Assembly (NCBI GenBank): GCA_026261815.1
Contig: JAMPIT010000575.1
Coordinates: forward strand, 42,013,501 to 42,077,500
Source of the DNA: Monarcha castaneiventris obscurior
Lineage: Eukaryota > Chordata > Aves > Passeriformes > Monarchidae
DNA: 64,000 nucleotides
Direction: 5' to 3'
Shown here: piece by piece, positions 49,405-63,485 of the stretch
Numbering within the stretch: position 1 is the first letter of the stretch
How the letters are laid out: every line of letters starts with the position of its first letter
Notes under the pieces: model-generated
The model's database searches: none
The model's input: the letters and a program-made list of their open reading frames with translations, nothing else
Told to the model about the DNA's origin: nothing
Translations under genes and position numbers: made by a program

Positions 49405-50325
49405 CAACAGGGCCCAGTCCTGTTCAATATCTATGTTGATATTTTGGATGAAGGCAGTCAGTTTGCAAACATCACCAGGTTGGGTGGAAGTGTTGATCTG
49501 CTGGAGGGCAGGAAGGGTCTGCAGAAGGATCTGGAAAAGCTGGATCGATGGTCTGAGGACAACAGTGTGAGGATCAACACGGACGAGGGCTGGGTCCTGC
49601 ACTTGGGTCACAACAACCCCCTGCAGTTCTACAGGCTTGGAGAATAGTGGCTCAAGAGCTGGGGGTGCTGGTTGACAACTGGCTGAACATGAGCCTCTGT
49701 GCGCCCAGGTGGCCAAGAAGACCAATGGCATCTTGGCCTGGATAAAGAATTGTGTGACCAGCAGGACTAGGGAAGGGATTCCCTTGCTGTATTTGGCAGT
49801 GCTGAGGCCACACCTCAAGTAGTGTGTCTAGTTCTGGGCCCCTCATTTCAAAAAGGACACTGAGGTGCTGAAGTGTGTTCAGAGAAGGTCGACAAAACTG
49901 GTGAAGGGTGTAAAAAACGTCTTACGAGAAGTGTCTGAGGGAACTGGGTTTTTTGGTCTGGAGCAGACTGAGGAGACTCAGGTTAGATCTCGTTGCTCTC
50001 TTTACAACCTGAAAGGAGGTTGCAGTGAGGTGGGGGTTGGTCTTTTTTGCCACGTCTCAAGTGAAAGGACAAGAAGAGACGGCCTCACTTGGCACCAGAG
50101 GAGGTTCAAATTAGATATTAGAAATTTTTTTTCACTGAAAGAGAGGTTAGACCTTGAAATAAATCATCCAGGGAGGTGGTGAAGTCACTGTCCCTGCAAG
50201 TGTTCAAGAGGCATCTGGATACAGAACTTGAGGATATGATTTAGGGGTGATTTATGGTGGTGCTATATCAATGGGTGAACTGGATGATCTTGAATGTGTA
50301 TTCCAACCCTCTGATTTTCTTCCCT
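49405..50325 (+). mobile_element. CR1 LINE: end of the reverse transcriptase plus 3' UTR
   Basis: The frame at 49351-49647 contains the CR1 reverse-transcriptase segment GPVLFNIYVDILDEG followed by FANITRLGGSVDLLEGRKGLQKD. The family motif FADDTKL is here FANITRL, so both catalytic aspartates are lost. A second frame, 49865-50182, carries the downstream CR1 region (VQRRSTKLVKG, then LYNLKGGCSEVGVGLF, then RRFKLDIRNFF). Stops and frame shifts separate the two. The 3' part ends near 50325 with 'ggatgatcttgaatgtgtattccaaccct'. It is 5' truncated. The 159-codon frame on the minus strand (49339-49818) is its shadow. Confidence 0.93.
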
Positions 50326-50440
50326 AGCCTCTCTCTAAACTGCATATCCTCCCTAACCTTGACTTTGCATTTTTTTCAAAATATTAAGATTCATAGTAAG
50401 GAAGCAGGGTGGTAAAATGTATCGGTTCCTCTTTTCTGGC

Positions 50441-50477
50441 CTACATATAGCCAAATGCTCTCTACATATAGCCAAAT
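50441..50477. repeat. Tandem duplication with 21-bp period
   Basis: ctacatatagccaaat occurs at 50441-50456 and again at 50462-50477, with 'gctct' between. The identity suggests a fairly recent slippage duplication just downstream of the CR1 end. Confidence 0.85.
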
Positions 50478-51937
50478 CATCGCAAGAAAACTCTCTTAGA
50501 GGATATCCTTTCCATATTGAGTGGTTGCTGGAAGATGTCAGGTATCTTGGCAAACCACTTTCTCTAGCTTCTTCAGTCTTAATGAATACAGTGGGAATAG
50601 ATAGATATTCCAATTAAATCTAAATATATCTGATGCCATTAATTAAGGAGAGAATGAACTGGAAGCTAACCTCAGCACTCACCCGAAAAATAAATCCAAA
50701 ACCAAAAGCTCAGCAATTGCTTGCCCAGAACTCATTAATAAAAAATTATATGGAATAAAATCAAGGGAAATGTTGACCTTGAAATTACTGTCTTTGGCTC
50801 TTCTGGCAAGCAGATGCTGTTTTGCAACTTTTCCCATACTACAGTATTTTTTCTCCTTGTTTCTGGCTAATGCACAAACAGTGACATTTGAAGGCCAAAG
50901 GTTCAAATGGCATATGCAGATGCAAGCCATGCATCATAAGAGTTGTGCTTATAAAAAAGACAAAGGCTGATGAATCTCTCACAATGCATCCTCCTCATCT
51001 AGTTCTAAAAGTACCTCATTTGTTTAGTGCTCATCTTGCCATGGACACTGCAGATGGACTTTTATATTTGTCTAGAATATGATTGCTCAATCTCATCATT
51101 CTCAAAATCAATATATAAACCTTTCAGTTCTTCTCTTCAGTGAAGAAGATCATATATATGGAAGATGAAAATCAAGAGTTTTTTCATGAAAATGTTGTGT
51201 TATAATTTCATTCTTTTGATTTTTTTTTCATTTCCTTGACCTTCTTTTTCTTCTCTCCGTCTTGTACTTGATGTGTATGCAGTGTTTAGCTGTCATTGTC
51301 CAGTGCAAATGAAAAATGACATACTGTCCCTTGACACAGTACATAGGCGCCTCAAGGTGCACAGCTTCCAACTTCTCCTTCTGCCTCCAAATGCCAATGA
51401 CTTCTGGGCCCCTTAACCTCATAGCAGCCCATTTTAGTGCCCAGCAATCAAGACCCTACTTAAAATCACAATCCGAATCCCAGAGCATCCCATCGCCACA
51501 CTCTAACTGTTAAACTTAACTGTTCAAGCAGCATGAGAGGCTTTTTAAGCAAGACCCTTTTTCTGTACTCTTGAGGGTGGTATTTCCAGGCTATCTCCTT
51601 TGTGAGGTCTGGTGCTGGTGGATTTCATGAGGAGAGAGGAGGGCATCAGAGAGCTCCCTCAAACACTGTTCACAGGAGCACAGTGTGCAATAGGCTAAAT
51701 TGCTGGGCATTTTCGGGTTCCTTCTTTTACACTGTAAAACTGATGCTGGTATCTCTCTTTCTTTTTTTCCAAGATATCTTTGGTTGTTGAGAGAAAAGAA
51801 AACACCCCTGTCTGCTTCTGTTATCATAACAGATGAAACTATCCCAGGCAGGGTGTTTTCCTGAAGGCAGAGCTGACAATTGCCAAAAAGTTGTTAATTC
51901 TTTCATCATTGTGAAACTCTTGGCCCTTTGCTCAGTT

Positions 51938-51952
51938 AAAAAAAAAAAAAAA
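51938..51952. repeat. Poly-A run (A15)
   Basis: Fifteen A on the + strand. No retroposed sequence is recognised upstream. Confidence 0.9.
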
Positions 51953-53024
51953 TTAGCTGAGGAAAAAATGACCAGTGGCAATTCTGTGATCCCTAGTTTC
52001 CAGAATCCTAAGTAAAAAATTACTGTTATGAGAAGAAATAACTTGTTCCACTGTCATAAGAAAACAGTCCCAACCCAAAATGGAGGAAAATGCTGATTAA
52101 TTAATTAATTTCTATGAGGGAAAGCAGTGGAGTGGAGGCCATCCTTATTGTGCAAGAGCTTCAGAAAAAGACAGCAGTGAGAGGAGGCAACGTATTTTAG
52201 AGTTCTTGCATATAAAATGCTCACATTATCATGTGATAGTGTTTGTATGATATGTTCTAATAAATTCCAAGTCACTCCACAATATAGTCCGAGTGCAGTT
52301 CCGTGAGCTGCATCATTGTTCAACCACAATTTTCTTCTGAAGACTTCGGTGGCTTTCCTCCCTAAGGATGAAAAGATTAATAATATGATAACTCATCAAA
52401 GTGGCACAGACTCTCCACCCTTTTTCAGAGCAATATATTGCAGGATCATCTGGAGTAAGTCAGGAAGGCATGTTTTTCTTCACTCCATACAGACATTAAA
52501 AGAAATACTCCCATCCTGGTATGCCTATAATGCACTTAACTTTTAAATTAATGTACCTGGCAAGTAGTTACACTAAACATGAAGTTTGTGCATGGAAGGC
52601 TCCTGAGCTGGGAGTGTGGCTTTTGAGAGAGAAAAAGAATGTGCCATTTGGACTGGCCCTCTGGGAGTGGTGAGTGCCAATCCAGGCCTAATCATCTGGA
52701 GAGGAACTGTAGTCAGTAGGACGACCCTTTCTCTCTGAGGTGCCCTTAGGAGGTTCTGTGAGAAGAAATATCCCTATGACTGTCATGGGAAAAGGGGAAG
52801 GATGGGTCCCAAAATAGAAAATCTTGCAGAATTCATCAGTACAGGAAGGCAGTGCTCACTTTTCTGGGGTTTCTTTTCAGCACAGTATCAGAGGAGATGT
52901 CCATGTGTCATCTTCTTCTTCTACTTCTTTTGCTTGTATATATATTCTTTTACCCCTACCAATTGTTCTAAAGGCCACCGAATACTCAGAAAAAAGTTGA
53001 TGGTGCTGCATGATTTCACCATGC

Positions 53025-53050
53025 GTCCATCTATCCAAAAATAGATGGAC
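53025..53050. repeat. Perfect 10-bp inverted repeat with six-base loop
   Basis: gtccatctat (53025-53034) and atagatggac (53041-53050) flank ccaaaa. The stem has four G-C pairs. No gene or promoter is seen beside it. Confidence 0.8.
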
Positions 53051-54039
53051 AGTCCATTGCACGGTAAAATTTGATCTGACGTTATTCATTAACCAGATCT
53101 TGTCCCTATGGATTAAGATGCTTCTAATTTTAATCTACAGAGAAGTTTTTTCCTGTATTTATTTCACCCTTCTCTCTCTACTACTGAATTTAGATGAAAT
53201 GGGACATAGTGAAACCAGTATTTATGTTACCTTGTTTATTATGGTGATGTTTGGCTTAAAGGTAAGTATTTTCTCTTTGAGAGTTAGTAAAAAAACTTAT
53301 TCTCTTTTTGTGCAAAAAAAGGAGGCCTACAAACAAAATCATTTTTCACAGGAAGTTGTATAATATCATTATATGTTTTGTTGCACACAATGAAATAAAA
53401 TTCTAAGGTGTTAAAATTACCAAAAAAATTGTATTATAAGAGAAAATTGTCTTAATTGAAATGTCTACACAACTGAATTATTTTGCTTAAATTTGAATTT
53501 TGTTGTTTAGCAAAAATGCTTTTTTGCACAAAAAAGAACACCACATCTTTCTGGAATCCTTAGGATATGGTTTGCTTTATGCTTTAATCATGATCATTAG
53601 CATGTAAGTACTTGTAAATGTTTTCTTTTTGAGAATTGCATATGCTTTTACTGAGACAATGCTCATTTTAAAGGAGAGATTCAGTTTAGATTCATGATAG
53701 TACAGAGGATGCATTACTCCCACCTTTATATTTTATCAGTCAGACTGAATTACTCAGAATGCTTTGATGTTAAACAAATAATCTGTCCCTACTAGTAGGA
53801 ACATACCCTCTGAAACCATTTCGATTGATGTGATGCTGGGGACATAATAACCAGCTCTACCGGGACTTGTTCCATATTAAGTAAGTTCAGGAAAATAATT
53901 TGCTTTCCTTCCTTACTGTATGGATTATGACCGGACTGTATTTCTACTATATGAATTTTAAATGACACAGTAAAGATGAACATGACTCTGAATTACAGGA
54001 TACAGCCACAGAAGCATTTGGCAGAGAGTCTTTGAAATA

Positions 54040-54063
54040 TGTATAATTTCCTGTATAATTTCC
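54040..54063. repeat. Two-copy 12-bp tandem repeat
   Basis: tgtataatttcc repeated exactly twice. It is a small tandem duplication. Confidence 0.85.
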
Positions 54064-57000
54064 TGCTTTTTTATGCTTGAAAACTGCAGTAAGCATAGTC
54101 TCCATATGCTGCTCTGTTCCATATGCAGGGCATGATATAAAATTCCAACTTCAATTTAGTAGTGTTCTGCTAATAAAGGATAATGAGATACCGTAATATA
54201 GCAATATAATTTATGAATAGGCATCAAATAAAGGTTTGCAAAAGAAGTGAAACAAACAAGTGAGCCAAAAACAGCAATAACAAAAATCCTCTTCCTACGA
54301 CTTTGGTCTCCACAGTCTGCCCTTGAAATTAAATCAAAATCATGGAAAGAACTAATATTGGAACATTGGGAACCAGCTGTCTCTTACAGCTGACTAATTA
54401 GTCTGTATACCCAGCAAATCAAAAATATTTGTTACCACTTAGGAGAAGTAATCCTACAGAAATTTGCATGTCAGTAGAATAAACTTTGCCTGAAATAGTG
54501 GGGGCACCTCCTGCTTGAAGCAGCAGCTCTCTGCAAGGTGTGCTGGCGGGAAGAGAGAGCCCAGTGCACACGTGAGTTGCACCATTTCCCTCACCATCAT
54601 CCTATAAGTTCTCCTCTGTTGCTTTGTAGTGGTAGGAGCAAAGCCCCAGAGACCCAAATGCCCACTTGCTCCAATCTTTTTCTGATCTCTTAGTGATGTG
54701 AACTGAGGCTGGAAAACAGGAAGGAGGAAAGGAATGCATGCTACATGGAAGTTGCTACACGAAACCATCTTTCTGTGGCCCTGGCAACACACTTAATATT
54801 TTCCATATCAAAAAAATCTTTATTATCTGACACAGGACTCAAGTTAATTCCTGCCTGGAAATCCAAAAGTGACAAGAAAGGATTTGATGTTGTAGTTTTA
54901 TCTGTGGCAGTGATGGTGCCCATGGCTAGCTACACCTTATAGAGTGCACATCCTCCTTCTTGTACATATATTTTTTCTCCTTTAATACACCAGAAAGTTA
55001 CCCAATTGCCCATACTGGGATATTTATACCATGATTTGGGGTGGATCATGGAGGCAGAAAGTGAGGCTGAAATTGAAGCTGAGTTTTGAATATCTCTGGT
55101 GATACATTGTAATGTAGGGATTGTGCACGGCTGTAACCAGACCAAGAGACAGGCCCAGCCACAGGACTCTCACACCAGTGCCCTGACAGGTGAAAAGTCT
55201 GAACAGGTCTGAACTCAGAGTGAATGTGCTGAAGGGGTATCCTAGCCCTTGGATCTATATGACTTTCTGGGGAACTGGAGGTGAGGAAGGGAAATGGAGT
55301 GATTCCTGGGTCTAGATCACTCGTGAGCTTAGCACCTGATTGCGATGCTGAGACTTGTGGAGTTGGAACACAAATCTTGTCCCACAGGACTCATTGCTGG
55401 TTGGTAACTCCTGGGGCTAGTACTGCGTTTTGTTTTACATTTTGTACAGACCCTGTCCAAACAGGGTTCCAGTACATGGCTGAGTGTTCAAGATATAAGT
55501 GAAATGCAAATGAATAACAATTGTAGTACTCATTTCTTGGTACAATTAGAGAAAGAAGGTGTTGATTCTGAAGTAGATCTTCAATCTTGACCATTCCAAT
55601 GTTAAGACTGATAAGGGATAAGGTAATTGTTTGCTCCTCCCAAACAGGGCAGAGAACAGTGTGGAATCACTTCTTTAAAGCCAGTTGAAATGTAGTCAAA
55701 TTACAGTTAGAAAAGATGGGGTTGCCAAGAAAACTATGGGAATGGGTAAATTACTCCAAAAGTTTGTGTGACAGATCTTGTAATTAAAGTCCTTGGCTGC
55801 ACTGAAGATGAAGCTAAGAGGTGATTTTGGGCTACCATTTTTACATGAAACCTTTATGTCTGCATAAGTGTGTCATCATTGATCTTAGTAAGGACCTGAC
55901 CGCTGAGTTGCTTTCATTGAGCAGCTGAGCAGTGTCATTCTCTCTTTTGGCCTTCCCAGGGTGGAATCCAAGATACAGTGAGAAGAGTCCACCAGCAACT
56001 GTCTCTCTGTTGTGGAAGTTTCTGTACAATTAAATCAGAGTAATGCTGATAGAAAAGGTTAACCACAGAAACAGCCATGTTTAAACTAGTTCTTCTCCCA
56101 TTGAGAAAAAAAGTTTCAGGAAAGATTATCAAATGCAACCTATGAAGAGAGAAGAAGAGTGACCAGAAAAGAAATCTCTTTCCAAGATTTTCTTTAGGTT
56201 CCCTGCTATGTAGTTCTAGTTCTGTTAAGTTGCATGCTATCTTGCTGAGGAATTTCTACTATGCCTTGTTCATAAAAGTAGCATAAAAGATAAAAAACCT
56301 CCCTCTTTGAATCTCATTTTTAGCCCTGCTGAGAATTCTCAAGCTGCACAGGAATCACAGTTCTTCTCAAATGGAATTTATCTATGGTAATTTGGCAAAT
56401 AATTTTTGTGAATTTGTATTCTACATTAAGAGAACTAAACAGCTGAATCATGGTATGAAGAGCTTCATGCCTTTAAACAATGAACAATGGTCAGAAGTAA
56501 AGAGAAAATAAATCCTAATGTACGACAGCATTAAAAGAGTGTAATAGAGCAAATACTGTATGTGATGGACTAAAGTGGCATAATTTGTATTAAAGACAAC
56601 ACAGCCTTCATCTACACAAAATTTAGCCAAACATTAAAACAGCTGAAAACATTTCAAGGGTTGTTACAGCAGTGGTTAAGTGGATCCTTTATAACACAAC
56701 AGGATACAATCTGGTATCTAAAGAATAAAATTTTAGAAGTTGTAAAAATTTGTGCATCCTACTTTCAGAAGCAATGCTAATGCAAATGTATCTATATAGG
56801 TACAGCTAGCTCCTTTAAGTATTTCAGAGACAAGAGCATTTAGCTTGTGCTGTTGCAATGTGATGTGAATTTTTTATCAAAATGCCACTGCATGACAAAA
56901 TGTTGTTTTGTTAAAATTCTTTTAATGATTTCAAAATATTTGATTCAGTGAATACTGAAACTCAGTGAGAATCCTAGAAAACAATAAATGGGTTTGGTCA

Positions 57001-57989
57001 GACTTTCAGATTGTAAGATGGAGTCTTTACCCAGGTGAGTTGATCTCTTTGAGAGGTCTCTTAGTTGAGGACCTTTCAAAAAGAAAGTTTCTTTAGATCT
57101 GCCTGCTTTACTCAGCAATAAGCATTTAAGAACTCTTTAGAGTAAATTTGCAGTGTTTATATTCCATATTATATCTATATTCCCTGCTTCCCCTCTTTCA
57201 CAGATGATAATGGGTTATTAATTATTGTGTAGAAAAGAAGATTTGAACATAATTTTACCATGGAAAATCAGAAGTTATTGTGTGCCAGAGCTAGTGCTCC
57301 TAGAGACTTTTTTGCCTCATGACACAGTTGTGTCTCTGCAATGGTGATGGTGGGTTCTCTAGAACATAGTTATGAATCAGGGGTGGGATGGACTTGAGCA
57401 TTCAATCACATAAACTGACAGTTTTAAAAGTAAGACTCCAACCTTGGATTAGGCCTAGGAGGGCCATGGCTGGAGAAAACTAAGTGCAGCAGCATTAATA
57501 CCTCTGAACAGTCTGTACATCTGCAGAGCACTTGTTCCTTTTGCTGTTCAGTATATTCACTGAATTGTAGAAGTGGAGGGAGACAAGGGATCTGATGAGA
57601 TCTTTCACTCCAAGTGTCATTTCCTCCTATCCTGGCTTCACAACACATCAACTAGAGAAGACTTCACACAGTATGCACCTGGGATCAGGGCAAGCTCCCA
57701 GAGTCAGCAAGACAAAAATGCAACAGAGGTAATACTTTCCACTTCCTGGCTCCTTTCTGAGCTGCTGACTGAATAAAGTATGGAACTGGCATCTTATGCA
57801 GAAACACCAGGCCTTAAAAAAGGCGGCCAGCATCTATTCACCTCTGTGTGATAAAGACTCCCAGCTTCCTCTGAATTTCTGTCAGCTCAACTGGCCTGTA
57901 ATGTGGGAAATAAAAATGCAGGCTGGGAAAGACTCCTTGAAAGCCTGTCCACTTCTGACAGTGTCCATCCCTTGACTGGACTTTAAATA

Positions 57990-58360
57990 GGCCATCTAGA
58001 AATACTTTTCTCTTAACCTTTCTTTAAAATTACCTACTTAAGAGGTTTCATTGTACCTTGGCACCATCTATTGTAGTGTGCCCCTCTAGTGAGAAAATTT
58101 TCCCTAATATTTAACCCAGATCTCTTTTGTCACAGGTTAGGATATTTTCTAGTCCTGCTGTCCCTCACAGAGACAGTGAACAACTGATCACTGTCTTGCT
58201 TTTAAATCCTGTATGTAAGTTAGGAGAAACCCTTACTTCTTCTCTAAGATAAGTGAACTCAAATATTTCAGTCTTTTCCCAATGATCATGCTGTCTTAGA
58301 CTATTACCATTTGTTCTACTAAACTCGCTGCAATTCATCTACATACCTCATTAAGTGGTT
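57990..58360 (-). mobile_element. Old CR1 LINE 3' region
   Basis: Antisense blocks typical of older avian CR1: 'ctttaaaattacctacttaagaggtttca' (58023-58051), 'ccttggcaccatct' (58057-58070), 'gaaaattttccctaatattta' (58093-58113), 'cagagacagtgaacaactgatcactgtctt' (58169-58198), and 'tcagtcttttcccaatgatcatgctgtctta' (58269-58299), then 'ctgcaattcatctacat' (58329-58345). The 3' terminal repeat is not visible. It is more diverged than the copies at 14.7 and 37.5 kb. Confidence 0.78.
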
Positions 58361-61300
58361 TTTTCAAAAAAAAAAGTGTATAAATATGGCCAAAAGGGAG
58401 CATCCATTGTACAGAGGAGTCCTGTTTTGGTGTAGGTTTGACATTGTGTTTTGTTAGGTATCAGGGAAAGAATGGGTGTGAATATTAGAAACCATATTTT
58501 GTCATTTTTATAACAGGTAAAAAGTTAAGAAATATGAAGGGGAAATTTTGGGGAAAATCATTATCTTTCTTTGAAAGTCTAGGAGCATTTGGATTTTAGC
58601 AATGAATTTACAAGAATCCCAGCTCTGAAGCTTGCCCTTGTTAAACTATATTCAATGTCACAACTGTTTACATAAGCAAGGATGATTAGTACATCTGTAA
58701 TCACTTCTACTGGCAGTCTATGAAAGAGCTGAATGCTTCAACTTTAGCCCTTTAATCTAAAGTAAAGAATAAGTCAACATTATGTAATCTAAACTATAAA
58801 TATTGAAGAGAAAATTACAAATTAAAGTTAGGTACTAATAGGTCTCTAGGAATAATCATAATTAAAAAAATTACAGCATTCTAATTTTAAGCAAAGTTAT
58901 TAACTAAGATCTGGGTTTGCAGAATCTTCATTAGAACATCACCTCTTTTTTTTTCAGCATGTGTTTGTATTGTAAATACTAAACAAATATTGACTGAATG
59001 GAATAGCAGTAAAATTTTTACAGCAGTAGAAATGGTTCCTGGGACTAGCAGAGAGAGTTTGTAGATAAAAGGAATACACCATCAAGGGAATAATTACTCC
59101 TCATGGCAACTTTTTTTATTTTGGGAATCATGCCCTTTATGTATTGCAAAATTCTGTTTCATAATTGCTTCTAAAATATGAAAAAATTTTCAAGGTACCT
59201 TGCTAGTCACTTCTTTCACAGTTATTTTTCATGAGAAATAGCATCCAACTTGATTTCCAGGATTAGCCACAATTTGATTCACTTTCATATGACCCACAGT
59301 CTGTTGTGCCTTAATAATGTTATTTTAAAGGATGCTTTAGGGGTATTTTTGATATTCAGTAGGCCTGATCATCTGCAGGTGTTTTTCTTTCTGAAGAAAT
59401 TAAATATATACAGTTATTTTTAATGTGGATGAGGTTTTATATATATTTAAGCAAAACCATGAACTGTAATGATTCACTTCTTTGTAATATCTATTTGATA
59501 GAGAAATTTAAATGAATAACATCTTTGATGTGCGCCTTTAGAGCAGCTGATCTTTTCTGATTGATATCACTATGTAAATGTTCCTCAAACCTAAAACATT
59601 GCTTTTAAAGATTTCCTCTGATGAAATGTTCCAACGTCAATCCTTTTCTGTTTCATTACAGTTATCTATTACAAAAAATGTCCTAGTTCTTGATGATGAA
59701 TACTGTACCTCTATTTTGTGAACCCCCTTCATTTTAAGATTATAAACAAACAGCTCTCCAAAACAGACAATATGGGCCAAGTTGTTCCTTTAGGGGATTA
59801 TTTTAGACAGCTGCACAGCAAATAAGCAGTGCAAGGCTTATTTACACACAGTCATTGAAGCATTCATTCCACTGATTTATAGGACAGTAAACGGTCTTTG
59901 AGACACAGACCCAGCAATTTTGAACTGAAGTTAAAGAGAGGATTTTGTATCCTGCCCACCCCACAGCCACAAAGGTATTTAAAAAATCAATTGAAGGATT
60001 TGTTGCCAGAACAGATAGATACCCTACAGCCCTACATCTTGGAAAATATTGATCTCAGATGCCGAGCCTCCATTTTTCATACCGTAATCATAATAGGTAT
60101 TTGCTAAGGTCTTAATAATATAGTATTACTATATTTCTTCTGTAAAATGTAAAAAGTAAAACATGTGAACTTCTTTTTAACTAAACATAAGGCAATGCTG
60201 TGACTTATTTCATCAGAGAGTTTTGATAGTTAAGTGGGCTAATTATTAATGTGCTTACTAAGGGATAACAAAGTGTGGCATAATTTTCATAACCATTGAA
60301 CGTATCCTGATCCCACTGACATGTTTTATTGATATTCAGCATTTCTTAATTTCATCTACCTTAATTTAAAAAAAATTACACTCTGCATATGTGATATAAT
60401 TGTGCAAGCTCTTACATGTGGAGGAATATTCTAGGTCTTATAGTAAGATTAAATCTCCAGGCTCTAGAGGTGCCTATTTGTCTTTACTGTCTTCAGGAGA
60501 AGGAAGGGATTAGTTTAGACTCAGAAATATGTTTTAAATTGGTTAGCATTACCCCCTCCCCTCCCTCCAGAGCATATCAGTGTAAGTAACTAAAAATGAA
60601 GGTATTTAAAATCAGCATCCACTTTTGAAATTCGGGAAGCTTTACAGAAATGGTCAGGAGAAAATAAACAAACCCTTGATTTTCAGTTTGCACCACAACC
60701 TGACATAAATCAAACTGCAGTCTAACAAGTTATCAAATTAAATGGTAACTTCATGGAATTTATTCTAGCATCCACACAGGTTTAAAATCTGTCTGTAACA
60801 AAAAGAGAATAACAAGATTTTATATTATATGGTGATATTAGGATTGCTAGTGTCAGTGATATCGTTGGAATATCATTATTTCTGAGTTTCAAAACGATAT
60901 TTTTTGAATTGGAAGAAGTTCATAAGAATGCCAAATAAATTGCATTTATTTGAATTCTGGAAAATGTCCTTGTATTGACACACATGAGTTTTGGTCTATT
61001 TAGCCTATGCAAAGCAAAGGTTCAGAATTAGAGTATTCCCACAATTTATGATCTCTTCTATCAAGTCAGGATGATGAGTAGATCAAGGCAAACCATCTTG
61101 TCAAGAACACACAAGAAAATGGAGAAGAGGCTGCCAATGCCACCTGGTTACACCTGTATGGGCAGATCTGACTTCTCTTGTTTGGGTTTGCAGTCCTCCT
61201 TGTGCTGCTACTATGATGGACATGGGTAGGATAAGAAGCAGGGCCCCAAGAAAGGAAAATTGGGGTTTTTTGCAGCACATCAATTTAATTTTTTTCAAAA

Positions 61301-63485
61301 ATTAAGATAGTAATTTTTATATTGCAGGTTACAGAAGTGCCTCTAGCTTGGCTAAACACTGCAGGCAGGGAATTCTACATCCAGCTTTCAGGCACTGGAG
61401 TTTTGATATGTCTTGAATTATAAGTATTTGGGCAAGGAATGGGTCAGCTGTAGACTTTTTCCCAATTAAATCTAAGGTCTTTCTCTCTCCATCCCCACCT
61501 CCTCCAGACGCACCCTCCACCCTCAGTATGCGTGTACAAGGTCTTATACAAAATGAACCTTTAACACAGACTTTTAAAATTAAGTGATCTGAATAACAGA
61601 CAGATTTTAGAATTTGAAATCAATAATTTGACTGTTTACTTCTGAAAATGTGTTTTGTCATTATTGTTATTGAAAACAAATTCTAAGGATTAAAAATCAT
61701 TCACATAATTCTGAAATAATGTGCATGAAATTTTATCAGTCCAGTTTATAAAATTTTAAAAATTATTCACACACAGATGAAAAAATTGTCTTTATATCTT
61801 CACTCCTCTATTCAGAAAATATCCTGTTGAAAGTCACAAGCAGTTTGTGTTGGTGCACTAGCAATGTTATTATAAACGTAACTAAAATGAAAAAACAGTC
61901 TCCTAAACTGACTTTGGGATGTCTTTGGAAGGAATAGTCTCTCAATTCCCAAATCATTCAGTTCATAAGCATTACTGGAATCAGGTACCATTATGGTAAA
62001 TGGTATGTTTTCTCTTGATTTATTAGTCAAGGGCAGAAAAAGGTGCTTGAATTATCTTCTACAGGCTGAAGACACATGCTTATCTTGGAAGGAAAACACC
62101 CCAAACAACCTTATTGTATTTTATGAGCATAGATTCCTTCAATACCTTCATACCACATACTTTCCAACTTCCCATATCACCAGTATCAGATAAGCTAACA
62201 AATAGAAAGTATTTTATGAAATTTAAAGACTGTTTGAATAAGATGTGATAAAGAAGCAGAGTATCCCTAAATAGACTGATTTTTAAGACTCTCAAATCTG
62301 ACAGATCAACACTGCTATTTATACATAAATTAAGCTTATGAATAGTCTACTGTGGTGATTTTAAAGTTTTTCACAATAATGTCCTTGAGATTTTTAGTCC
62401 AAACACCTGAGAGCTTCTCAGAATTTAATTCAAACAATTGAAATATTCTATACCATTAAAACTCAGTTTTCCCACATTGAAAATACAGTGGTTTGTATTA
62501 TTTATCTGTCCTTTTCCCTACTCTAAGTAAAAGTCTTTATTTTCCTTTGAAAAGTCATGGAAATGTACTTTGACATTATTCTGAGAGAAATTAAATTACT
62601 TTTAGTAAATAACTGAGTACTTTTTTCTCTCCATCTCACCATGCTATCCTGGTACAACTTTTCATCCTCTTTTGAGTTAAATCAGCTATCTATGGTTAGT
62701 CAAATTTAATGAGAAGTGTAGTAGAAGACATAAAAACATAAATTGCAATGTTCTCCAGATCTGTGTTTACACACAAATGCTCCGCTCTTGGTATTGACAG
62801 TGGTGTATGGTCAGCTACTGCAGTTATTTCTCCAAATAATCCTAATTCAGTGGTTGCTTACAGAGGGTAGGAAGACTCAGTTCCAATCAAATTCCAAACC
62901 AGAGAATAAAAGGAAAGAAAGAGCCACTATTGATCAAATTTACAGATTAACAAATTTAGGGGAGGCGTAGAAAGCAAAGGAGGGTCATCATTGTAGAAAG
63001 ATGTGGATTGTTTGTTTGTCTGAACATAATTTAATGTAGTTAAACATGAAGCCATCATTGTCTGTTCTGAAAATATTGTGACCTGCACAGGACTTTCTAG
63101 GGCATTTCCCTGATATAGCAGTTGTCCAACTGATGGTTACCCTCTTATCTGATTTTTTGTCCTTGGCCAATCATCCAGCAAAATATCAAGAAACATTTCA
63201 TTTTACCACTATATTTAGTAAAGTGAAACGACTCCTGGTTTATTTTAATCAGGACTAGTGGAAGAAATATGTAATTCACACCTCAGCAGATGTTTTCATA
63301 CCTCCAGCTACAGAAATCCAAATATTTTTAAATGTTCAATGGTATCCTCATTTGAATGAATGCAAACCTAATAAAATTTCAGCATGTTATATTTTTGATA
63401 ATCAAGCTTCATTCTGGGATTTTTCTTTGCATGGAGTGTTTCATTTCCACATAGTTGTATATAATATAAGGTGCTAAACCTGGTG
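58361..63485. other. AT-rich noncoding stretch without recognised genes
   Basis: No genes, RNA genes or transposons recognised in 5.1 kb. Frames are at most 75 codons. A C-rich patch at about 60551-60569 and AT-rich surroundings are all that stands out. Confidence 0.55.

Larger units (their letters stand above)
50326..57989. other. Long noncoding stretch without recognised genes
   Basis: No gene or transposon recognised in this 7.6 kb. The longest frames (53010-53363 +, 54454-54792 -) have no domain. GC is slightly higher near 52560-52760 and 55140-55470 without any match. Small repeats are listed separately. Confidence 0.55.

Noticed and set aside
49339..49818. 159-codon open frame on the minus strand, the longest in the window
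   Set aside because: It is antisense to the CR1 reverse-transcriptase fragment at 49405-50325.
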